Origin: Ostrinia nubilalis
Lineage: Eukaryota; Arthropoda; Insecta; Lepidoptera; Crambidae
Reading direction: 5' to 3'
Assembly: GCF_963855985.1 (NCBI RefSeq)
Contig: NC_087111.1
Location: 2,671,001 to 2,735,000, forward strand
Length of the DNA: 64,000 nucleotides
In this document: in pieces, positions 42,727 to 51,887 of the stretch
Layout of the letters: each line of letters begins with the position of its first letter
How positions within the stretch are numbered: the stretch's first letter is position 1
The notes under the pieces: generated by a model
The model's database searches: none
What the model saw: only the letters and a program-made list of their open reading frames with translations
Told to the model about the DNA's origin: nothing
Made by a program: the position numbers and the translations under genes

Positions 42727-42969
42727 CTCTACAGCATAAGCCTTTGAGCATAATACGTCCTACACACTAAACTCACCGACCCGTCGACATTATTATTTTG
42801 AAATAAAGTCGCCGACACCAAGCCGCCAGGCTTGGTCTGTAGTTCTGTAGAGTCCTTAACTATGAATCTATTAATTAAATCTAGAAGCTTAGTAATAACA
42901 TTACCTATAGCATCAGGGCAGAGCTATGGATATGATTAAAAAAGTCAAGGCATGATTAATAAAACCATT

Positions 42970-43095
42970 TACCGAGACCATTTACCAACATTGAACTCAG
43001 CTTCACCCAAAACTGGGATCGAACCAAGGACTTGCCTTATCGTAGTACTTATGCGTAAGTACCAGTTGTTCACTATCGGCAACCAGTGAGTGCAC
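42970..43095 (-). mobile_element. tRNA-derived SINE head
   Basis: Reverse complement carries box B-like ggttcgatccc (in cttggttcgatcccagtttt) and a variable cloverleaf-like stretch upstream (ggttgccgatagtgaacaac). Not foldable as a functional tRNA. Confidence 0.5.
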
Positions 43096-43342
43096 TATGC
43101 CTAATTGTTTACCCGACAACAACGGTGTTGCATTAAACCTCAGATACACTAGAACACAAAACTATTCTCGAAAATAACACGGATAGCTTCGTTTTCACTA
43201 TCTTGAGGTTTGTAACATCTAAATTCACAGCCTTGGTGTCAGATTTAATGAATCACCATACGCACTGACGTGCATATTTTTTTTTGTAGACAAGAAGGTT
43301 CGAAACACACGAAGTTACTCCACCATGCGACCTCCACCTAAA
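43096..43342. other. Unassigned spacer
   Basis: No feature supported. Confidence 0.4.
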
Positions 43343-43604
43343 GCCTGGTCTGTGAGCACGTAGAATTTTGTCCAATGACCCCAAGCTACCCATCTCCATT
43401 CTTTTCTTTTCTTTTTGAAGGGACGCGCTAGCTTGAGCTACCCATCCTTATCGCTCGCGCGTAATTATATTGCTGTCGCGACTGTGCGACGGGCGCCCGC
43501 AGTGAGTGTGCGAGGGTGACAGCAACATAATTACGCGCGAGCGATAAGGATGGAAGCTTGGGGTCATTGGACAAAATTCTACGTGCTCGCAGACCAGACT
43601 ATAG
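43343..43604. mobile_element. Foldback MITE with ~50-bp outer and ~35-bp inner arms
   Basis: Outer arms: gcctggtctgtgagcacgta, gaattttgtccaatgacccc against their complements at 43555-43604. Inner arms: tccttatcgctcgcgcgtaa, ttatattgctgtc against gacagcaacataattacgcg, cgagcgataagga. A CT-rich insert (43396-43418) interrupts the left side only, so the arms are asymmetric. Confidence 0.75.
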
Positions 43605-43797
43605 AAACCCTTATCTCTCAAATCGAAGGAGTCTCTGCTCTCAATGGTCAACGGAGGCGTTGAACGTTTAATCAACGTGACCACATTGTTCTTTTTGCGC
43701 CACGTACCTAGGTATGTTTATGACAAGATGTTGCAATGGGTTGCAGGGTAGAATCTCGCTGGTTGCAATATTAGTGTGATAAGAACGAGTAGACCTA

Positions 43798-44040
43798 GAA
43801 TACCCAAAAGCTCGATCAACAGCCAACCTGGCAGTGGCTAGATGAAAAAAGCGGGTCATACGTTCTTTGTAGTATTCCTTGAGAGAATCTTACACCCAAA
43901 AGTGGACTATTGGCTGAAATGATGATGATGATTGAGGAACATCCGCGCACAAGGTTGACAGATGACTTGAGGTTGCCGGACGACACTGGACGCAACCGGC
44001 CCATCATTTGGGACAGCTTATGTCCAGTAACGATGACGAT
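43798..44040 (+). mobile_element. Two abutting RTE-type LINE tails
   Basis: 43798-43936: tggctagatgaaaaaagcgg, gtcatacgttctttgtagta, ttggctgaaatgatgatgat, a variant RTE subfamily. 43937-44040: caaggttgacagatgacttg, gacactggacgcaaccggcc, a third subfamily. Both are degraded. Confidence 0.6.
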
Positions 44041-44929
44041 TAGGCGTTATTGTATAAACCGGGCCTTAATCTGCGTTAGGCTACCGGCAGTTAGTGGCAC
44101 TATAGCATTATGGCATAGCCATAGATAAACCAATTGCCTAGAACACTTAGCAACGCGATAGTGGCAGGGTGGGCCGGGGCTTGACTGGGAGCGGATAGTT
44201 TTAAAGTGGATTTTGAAAGCCCATTTGGAGTTGAAGCCATAGGAATGTTTAGATATACGATGAAAGTAAGGTTATTGGAATGGTTACCAAAATGCAAAAC
44301 AAAGTAGATTGCTAAAATTCACACACAAGTGTTTAACTTTCTTACATTTGTGATACAACCATTTTACCTTATGAAAATCACCAGTACCTACCTACTAAGT
44401 TAGATAGGTAGTAAGTCATTTACAGAGGTTGCTAACAAACTGATATACAATGTAGGTATTGAAAATTTTCGTGTAGCGAAAAGAACCACGCAATACCAAA
44501 TCAATCACAATATGTAAAAAACTGTTACCAAAAATCATGACTCATTTCACTGAAAAAAGACTGGCAGGGCATGTGAAATGGATGAGAAAAAAATCCACGC
44601 ATATTTCGCGAAAACAAAAACATTTTTGCATTTTAGTTTCCTCTTCTCTTCTTAGCATGTCATCGCTTCCAGTCAAGCCCCGTCTCTGAATATCACGGAG
44701 GTTCAAGTGGATAATGCATTTACTGTGCTTTGGGTCACTGTAGTGCGGTACAGTTTCCACGAGAGGGTCGTAGGTACACAGTTAAAATTAACTTTTATGA
44801 GCGTGCACATTTTTTGCTAGGAAAACTGTATTCACAAACTATAGTCATAGAGTCAGTGGCTAAGGTGCAGGATCGGCACGTTAAGGGTGACATGACAGAG
44901 CATACAAGTCTGAAAAAGATCTGAAATCT
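44041..44929. other. Unassigned sequence
   Basis: No gene supported. Short ORFs on both strands (44100-44297, 44542-44760, 44730-44924) have no recognisable domain. Confidence 0.4.
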
Positions 44930-45203
44930 CGCTGACATTTGACGGATTAGCAAGCTGAAGTGGCAATGGGCAGGGCACATAGTACGCAGAACTGACGGCC
45001 GATGGGGCAGCAAGGTTCTGGAGTGGAGGCCGCGTACCGTAAAACGCAGCGTGAGACGTCCACCCACAAAGTGGACCGACGACATCATAAAGGTAGCAGG
45101 AAGGCGCTGGACGCAGGCCGCTATAAACCGGGTAACATGGAAAGCATTGGGGGAGGCCTATGTTCAGCAGTGGACGTCCTATGGCTGAGATGATGATGAT
45201 GAT
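44930..45203 (+). mobile_element. RTE LINE 3' end, frame intact to its stop
   Basis: Best copy in the window. From the Leu-Lys-Trp-Gln-Trp segment the frame is open through WAGHIVRRTDGRWGSKVLEW, VRRPPTKWTDDIIKVAGRRW and WKALGEAYVQQWTSYG to a TGA that merges into (GAT)n. This is the C-terminus of an RTE-clade reverse transcriptase. The rest of the element is missing (5' truncation). Confidence 0.85.
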
Positions 45204-45302
45204 TTGACGTTTCGAAAACACCCTCCCGTGCCGCTCTCATACCTCATACACTGGTTGGCACATCTTATTCAGTTGTATTAGATGCCATTATGCAACAAAT
45301 CT

Positions 45303-45549
45303 ATATTAATATTATAAATGCGAAAGTAACTCTGTCTGTCGGTCTGTCTGTCTGTCGGTCTGTCTCACTTTCACGCCTAAACCACTGAACCAATTTTGAT
45401 TAAATTTGGCATATTTAGAGATAGTTTGAGTCCCGGGAAAGGACATAGAATAGTTTTTATCCCGGTTTTTGAAACAGGGATGCGTGCGATAAAGTTTTTC
45501 TGTGACAGACAAAATTCCACGCGGGCGAAGCCGCGGGCGGAAAGCTAGT
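45303..45549 (+). mobile_element. Non-autonomous Helitron-like element with (CTGT)n
   Basis: tattaatattataaatgcga start, (CTGT)n near 45331-45365, gagtcccgggaaaggacata, gtttttctgtgacagac, and a GC-rich hairpin end cgggcgaagccgcgggcgga then aagctagt. Well-preserved copy. Confidence 0.8.
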
Positions 45550-46633
45550 ATGGTATAGATCTGACATAGTGATGGCTGTTAGTACACGCTACAAGACCAA
45601 ACTTATACGCGATAAGTATAAGTTTAGTCTTCGATAAAAATTTAATAATAAACATTCATCACATTAGGTCTGAGTTATAAAATAAACTAATTAAATCACT
45701 GCATAATTGACACTGTTGCAAGAAAATACCACTCTAAAACAACATTCCAGTATTTCTTAATCTACAGTAAAAACAAAAACATTAGGCCTTCCCCGACTTA
45801 AGAAAACATGCATAATTGATTCATTTGCATCGATATCGCAGGAAGCGAGTGAATGCATCGAATGAGTTTTCATAAATGGTAACATCTGAACCACAGTGTA
45901 AACACATGCAGTGGTTTTACTGCTACAGAATGAAAAATTCGTCATCCCAATAATATACTGGCTTAATTAAAAAGAGATAAGTTGTCTTTGTGTCCATAAG
46001 TAGAATAACAATAACTTACCTCTCTTCAGTTAAAAGATGAACAACAGTAAGGTCATTAAAGTAAGGAAATCAGATTGGTAGAGTGTTAGTAAAAGTGTTT
46101 TTTATTAAAAGCCTATTTGCAAAAATAAACGAGTTTTATGAGTTGTAAAAACAGCAACAGCTTTTTTTTCATCTAGTCACTACCACTTGAGGTCGTCAGT
46201 ACATCAAACACGGGTAAACTACGTTTACCTTGTCGCGGTTTTCATGAGCTCAATGTATGTAATGTTTAATAATTAAAACAATATAGGAAATGGAATGTTA
46301 CAGGAAAGCTTGCAGTGAAAGGATTTAGGTGACATCAATGGCAAGTCAAGCTACACTGCGGTGTCTTTTATAGTTGTAACAGAACCGATTTTTCAATAAA
46401 AATATATTTCTGTTGTGCTGTCTTCGCCTACTGTGCCCACCTGCACTGTGGCGCGTGCATAACAAGCGCATAATTAGCTCAAAGGATGACATACGCGCGA
46501 TAAGATAATTACGACAACCGGGCTTGCTTGTAAACACTTTTTTGAGAAGGCCATTTTTTTAAAGAATATTAGTAGGGAATTTCAATTTGTATTGCACAAA
46601 TTACTAAAATCGTCCCGTTGACTCGTACTCTAT
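45550..46633. other. Unassigned sequence
   Basis: No supported feature; ORFs at 45757 and 46346 (-) lack motifs. Confidence 0.4.
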
Positions 46634-46752
46634 GGCTGAGTTGCACCACCTAACTTCGACCGTAACTATAGCGATAACCGGTGCTTTTTGTATGGAGTTT
46701 GACAGATTTTTTTACGTTTGTTAAAGTTAAAGTAAGATGGTGCAACCCACCC
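46634..46752. mobile_element. Harbinger-type MITE (GGCTGAGTTGCACC family)
   Basis: ggctgagttgcaccacctaa to agtaagatggtgcaaccca; flanks tat and taa, a slightly eroded TWA duplication. Confidence 0.75.
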
Positions 46753-47323
46753 TAAATTGAGTATGGTTATAGCGGTGATGGGACCTTGAGTATTTTGAAT
46801 TAGAATTTACTTTGAATAAATAATGTAGGTAATTATTTACTGTTTTGTAAATATTCAGATTAATGTTTGTCAATAAATAATAATTAACCTGGATCAAATT
46901 AAACAAGACAATATTTTATTGATTGTTCTTGTACGTTACTTCCTTAGCAACGAAGGTTTACTAAGGTATTTATTCTTCAAGTAATTTAATAGGTATGATC
47001 GGAAGAAATTTGATCGGGTTTGTAAGATTATACTTTACTTATTTCCTGTTACTACGTGTCTAATAGTACATAGGTACATACCAATCAATATTATTATCAA
47101 TACAACAAAAGTCTGCTAACAGCAAAATAATAATCATAAAATTTCATTATAAAACACTGGGCGATCATAAGTCTTACTTGTAAAGTGCTAGGTATTTGAG
47201 AACAAAAATATTTTTATTGGTTTGAGATGTTATCGACTGTTACATACAAGCCCTTAATTAACATGTTTGATTACTTTTAACATGATTGTCATAATATTAA
47301 TATTGAATAAAGTTTGCACTGCA
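46753..47323. other. Unassigned sequence
   Basis: AT-rich; no supported feature. Confidence 0.4.
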
Positions 47324-47411
47324 GACCCGTACCAACCGGCCAATCTGGAAATCACTAGGGGAGGCCTATGTCCAGCAGAGAACATCCCGTGGCTGAAACG
47401 ATGATGATGAC
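47324..47411 (+). mobile_element. RTE LINE 3' end
   Basis: cgtaccaaccggccaatctg, gaaatcactaggggaggcct, atgtccagcag and a GATGATGAT tail; ends 22 bases before the hAT nest's target duplication. Confidence 0.8.
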
Positions 47412-48223
47412 TGAATTAAGTCTCCACTGGAGGCTCAAGACTAGAGATGAAACGGATAGTTGTTTGGCCGGATACCGGATACCGGATATCCGGCCAGCTG
47501 CTAGGCCGGATAGCCGGATATCCGGCGGCCGGATAGTTGGCCCATTGTCTCGTTGCATGTCGTAACGAGTTTAGCGCCGCACAGGTGCTTCGAACGCGAT
47601 CAGTGGGTCTATTAGTAGACTAGACTAGTCACACTTTTCGAAAATCGAATCAGTCCGAATAGAATGTCAGATTTTATCACTTGTCTAGGGGGCAGATGGA
47701 TTCGGGCGATTTCGGTTGCCATCGTGAGTGTGTGATTGAATAGCGAAAATTAAATTAGTTTACTTGCTGCGTAATCTAACTGAACTGCATCATGACTAGA
47801 GATGAAACGGATATCCGGTAACTATCCGGTAGGCCGGATATCCGGCCTAAATTTACTATCCGGCCGGATACCGGATAGTAACTCACTATCCGGCCGGATA
47901 CCGGATATTAAAAAACAATGACAATTTCCTTTAATAAAATGAAATACATTAATCTTTTGAGGTAAATATCAATAAAAAGGCTTATAATAATGACGGCTTT
48001 TATTTAAAGTTCAAAAAGTTACAAAAAAGCCATATTAAGGCCTTTCAAAAAACTTGTTTCTTTTTCTGGGCTATTCACTCTAATGAAGAATACTAAACAA
48101 ATAAATATCTGTTAATGTCGAATTAAAGCCATTTAAAATAGGCGATCTTTTTTTCACTGATGGTCTGATGAAATGATGCAGTTCAGTCAGATTACGCAGC
48201 AAGTAAACTAATTTAATTTTCCC

Positions 48224-48936
48224 TAGGCCAGTAGAATTAAACACAAAAATTAATCAAATCGGAAATAATTCCTACAAAAGACTTTATTGCTTTAATGGCT
48301 TCATTGGTTGCCCATTAAGACTCTCCTAAGTTTTCGACTTCGATTTTGTGGCGTTGAACCTTGGACCAAGCATACGGCTAAGCAATGCATTCGTGCAGGA
48401 GGGTGCAAGGAAGAGGGGCAGCCATAGTAGATAACACAGAGTCGTTCAGGAGAGTGCAAGAAATAGGTGCAGCAACCGTAGTTAAGGATCGGCTGGGACT
48501 AACAAGGATAAGCGAATCCAACTCGTGAGCCTTGACAGGGATACGCTGGTTAAGGGAGCCCTTTACAAGGCTTGGGAGCATGCGGGGGACGAGCTATTGG
48601 ACGTAGAGAGGGTCATTAATTATATGTACATTTTCTATTTTGTCGAAGATAAGCACAAGAACGGTTTGTCCGAAACATATAAAAATGGTCTTATTCAATG
48701 CAGGATTAAATGCCCTTCAACCATCATAAAGATCACTTTTCGATAGGGTAAGTTCTTTACGCGGTATAACCGGAAAACCGAAAAAACGCCCTTTTCGGGG
48801 GCCCCCACCACTTAAGCACAACTCCGTCGGAGTCGAAAACCTAGGAGAGACTTAATGGGCAACCAATGAAGCCATTAAAGCAATAAAATCTTTTGTAGGA
48901 ATTATTTCCGATTTAAAATCTAATTCTACTGGCCTA
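48224..48936. mobile_element. Core element Z with ~120-bp inverted arms
   Basis: 713 bp: taggccagtagaatta at the left, its complement at 48921-48936, arms alike for about 120 bases (shared aaatcggaaataattcctac, ttcattggttgcccattaag). No target duplication is visible. X has a different short segment (agtgtgtgattgaatagcg) at the matching place. Z is therefore either a third nested insertion or the original interior that X lost. Confidence 0.65.
48488..48746 (+). other. Unrecognised ORF in core Z
   Basis: Open from a stop at 48485 for ~85 codons to TAG, without an early ATG; reads KGALYKAWEHAGDELLDVER then VINYMYIFYFVEDKHKNGLS. More codon-like than the arms, and followed by GGTAAG, which could be a splice donor. 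Upstream, 48386-48485 has two ~50-bp direct repeats (ttcgtgcaggagggtgcaag / gttcaggagagtgcaagaaa). I cannot assign a family; possibly a captured gene fragment. Confidence 0.35.
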
Positions 48937-49599
48937 CACGATGGAAACCGAAATCGCCCGAATTAATCTGCCCCCTAGACAAGTGGCAAAATCTAACGGA
49001 CGATTCGATTTTCGAAAAGTGTGACTTGTTTAGTCTACTAGACCCACTGATCGCGTTCGAAGCACCTGTCCGGCACTAAACTCGTCACGACATAAAACGA
49101 GACAATGGGCCAACTATCCGGCCGCCGGATATCCGGCTATCCGGCCTAGCAGCTCGCCGGATATCCGGTATCCGGTATCCGGCCAAACCACTATCCGTTT
49201 CATCTCTAATCATGACATCAAACCATCAGTAAAAAAAAATCGCCTATTTTATTTGGCAATATTTCGACTTAACAGATATTTACTATTTATGTATTCGTCT
49301 TTAGAGTGAATAGCCAAGAATAAAGAAATTAGTTTTTTTAAAGGCCTTAATATGGCTTTTTGTAACTTTTTGGACTTTAAATAAAAGCCGTCATTATTAT
49401 AAGCCATTTTATTGATGTTTACCTCTAAGATTAATGTATTTCATTTTATTAATAGGAAATTGTCGTAGTTTTTTAATATCCGGTATCCGGCCGGATAGTG
49501 AGTTACTATCCGGTATCCGGCCGGATAGTAAATTAAGGCCGGATATCCGGCCTACCGGATAGTTACCGGATATCCGTTTCATCTCTACTCAAGACACTC

Positions 49600-49858
49600 T
49601 TTTTTATTAGAGGCAAATGGCGGATTTCTCTCCGAAGGGACCCCGATCACATCCCTAAGCAGGCTCTGGATTGGAATCCCCAAGGAAAACGCAAACGTGG
49701 TCGACCCAGGCAAACTTGGCGGCGCACTGTAGCGGACGAGGCGAAGAAGATCGGCAAGACCTGGAGCGAGATCAAGCGAGAAGCTCAAGACCGAACGAGA
49801 TGGAGGACTGTTGTGGACGCCCTCTGCCCCATCTAGGGGACATAGGACCATAAGTCAA
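49600..49858 (+). mobile_element. LINE reverse-transcriptase C-terminus, second family
   Basis: Frame open from WRISLRRDPDHIPKQALDW through RKRGRPRQTWRRTVADEAKK to DALCPI and TAG at 49834, then a short gtcaaataagtcaaat tail. This Trp-Arg-Arg C-terminal pattern is typical of another non-LTR family distinct from the GATGAT-tailed RTE copies. Only the last ~77 codons remain. Confidence 0.8.
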
Positions 49859-50182
49859 ATAAGTCAAATGGCGGATTTGGCCTACACAAAGTACACAATA
49901 TCATAACATTACATTAGTAATAGCTTTCCATAGACAAAGTCAAACGCGGTGGAAAGGCAATAGTTCGGAAGAGCGCCCTGGCGTGTAATCCGCAAACTAA
50001 CTAAAGCAATTCAATTAATCTAGCACATTCCCACGTGGATATCCTTAGTTAGCCGCTAGATAGGTTTCCAAGACAGTAACCATTCTACAATCTAGACTTC
50101 ATTGCAGCAACCTAAATATCAAGTAGGTACTACTATCAGTCCGGCTGGACCACATTTGACAACTTTAAACTCATCCATATCG
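49859..50182. other. Unassigned spacer
   Basis: No supported feature. Confidence 0.4.
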
Positions 50183-50410
50183 TTCGTTTCAGCCGAATGA
50201 AATGACGTTCACTACTGGACAAAGGCCTCCCTCAAGGATTTCCACAAAGACCGGTCCTGCGCTGCCCGCATCCAGGCACCTCCCGCGACCTTCAGCAGAT
50301 CGTCGGTCCACCTAGTGGGAGGCCTGCCCAAACTACGTCTTCAGGCTCGTGGTCGCCACTCGAGAACTTTTCTGTCCCAGCGGCCATCAGCTCTGCGAGC
50401 TTTGTGCCCA
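50183..50410 (-). mobile_element. RTE LINE 3' end, second subfamily
   Basis: ccgaatgaaatgacgttcac, tactggacaaaggcctccct, caaagaccggtcctgcgctg through acctagtgggaggcctgccc and gtggtcgccactcgagaact. About 75 codons of degraded C-terminus. Confidence 0.85.
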
Positions 50411-51146
50411 CCCATATAAAATAAATAAAAATTGTATTTACTCTGGTATAAAGTAACAATAATGACTTACCGCCATTCAAAAATGTACTAACGACGCGTC
50501 GTAAAAGCAAATTACGATTCTCGTTTTTAAAATGTCATTTATTCGCCTAATACAGTAATTATTTCGACACCCTGTCTACAGCTTATCGCATCTAAATTTT
50601 AACTGCCTTTCGCGAGTTATCATAACTCAACCTGCTAGGCTACGATGTGCGTCGTGATAAAATTTTATCCATGATACGACAAATGTATCGGCTTATCGCG
50701 AGAAATCGATAAAATGCCTTAATACAAGTTTATGTATATGTGTTTATGTACGTACCTAATACAATCTAACAGAGGTTTCTGATAACCAGTGACTTTAGTC
50801 TTTCAAAACGGAAAAAAAGTTGCATTCTTCCATCGAGTGCTCAATCAGAAATAGGAAAATCTATCATTATTGTCGTCAAAACATAAGAAACGCCACAAGA
50901 AACTTGGTTTCCATTAAAGAATGGGTACAGAACTACCACAGTGGAAAGATCCAGTCCATTGTTTACCGTTTACACTGGTTACCACCCAGTTATGTTCGTT
51001 TATTGGCAGTTTCTCTCTATACGACGACGGATATAAACAAACTGTCTGGATTTACACAAATCACATCGGTGCTAAACTGAACTGTGAATCATTTTCTATT
51101 CGGTCAGACTTTAAAAAGAAGATTGACTCCTAAAAATATATTTTAG
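50411..51146. other. Mostly unassigned; one MITE relic
   Basis: 50635-50717 is a diverged copy of the GGCTAGGATG MITE at 16357 (ctaggctacgatgtgcgtcg, gcgagaaatcgataaaatg). ORFs at 50820-51133 show no domain. Confidence 0.4.
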
Positions 51147-51572
51147 ACTAGCTTTTGCCCGCGGCTTCACCCGCGTGAAATATGGTTGTCACAGATTGTC
51201 ATAAATTATAGCCTAATGTTGTTCTGGGTTATAAACAATAATACTGTAAAGTTTCATCAAAATCGTTCAGTAGTTTTTGCGTGAAAGAGTAACAAACATC
51301 CAGACATCCACACAAACTTTCGCATTTATAATATTAGTAAAATATTTTAGTAGCTTTTTCCGGAGGCTTTACTCTCCAGAGTTTTGGTTTTTCATAGAAA
51401 TACTATGTAGGTTATTCAATTGTGCGCGTGTTCCCGTTTCAAAAACCGAAAAAACTATCCTATGTATGACCTTTACCGAGACTCAAACAATCTCTTTAGC
51501 AAATTCAGTACAGTGGTATAAACGTAAAGAGGCAGACATTTTCGCATTTATAATGTTAGTTTGTATTAAAAA
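51147..51572 (-). mobile_element. Two tandem Helitron-like elements
   Basis: 51147-51338: actagcttttgcccgcggct end, catcaaaatcgttcagtagt, tcgcatttataatattagta. 51340-51572: a more degraded copy (gtttcaaaaaccgaaaaaac, cgcatttataatgttagt). The second directly abuts the LINE's 3' end. Confidence 0.65.
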
Positions 51573-51887
51573 AAATCAAAAAGCAAAAGCTTAATAATAA
51601 TAATAATAATAAATCATTTATTTGCCAGAATACGGTTACAAATGGTTTTAAAAAGAGAAGTTTCCAACATATTCTATCGTACATACGATGTGCAAATATT
51701 ACAAAAAATACGGTTATGTTTTTAATATTAAAAAGTAGTATCATTATTAATTGAATGTCATGCAAATGTCAGAAAATGATTATGAATTATTGAAATAGCA
51801 CAAACATATTATTACATTAGATTCATACAATGTCAATGATACTCAATGTCATATTTTAAGAAATTTTTAGATGTCAAGTACAAAATG

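Larger units (their letters stand above)
47797..49208. mobile_element. Inner hAT-like element Y, inverted relative to X
   Basis: 1412 bp, ends TAGAGATGAAACGGATATCC and complement, flanked by ATCATGAC at 47789-47796 and 49209-49216 (8/8). Its left end matches X's right end and its right end matches X's left end, so Y is a family member inserted in reverse orientation into X. It is longer than X because it also carries the core Z. Confidence 0.85.
47442..49587. mobile_element. Outer hAT-like non-autonomous element X (split by Y)
   Basis: Ends TAGAGATGAAACGGATA and its complement, flanked by CTCAAGAC at 47434-47441 and 49588-49595 (8/8). The 8-bp duplication and short TAGAG ends indicate hAT. 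Removing Y and one copy of its duplication leaves 726 bp. Both subterminal regions are packed with overlapping CCGGATATCCGG-type palindromes. X itself has no transposase ORF. Confidence 0.85.

Noticed and set aside
51277..51594. 105-codon plus-strand ORF
   Set aside because: Lies across two Helitron-like fragments and the LINE tail; composite by chance.
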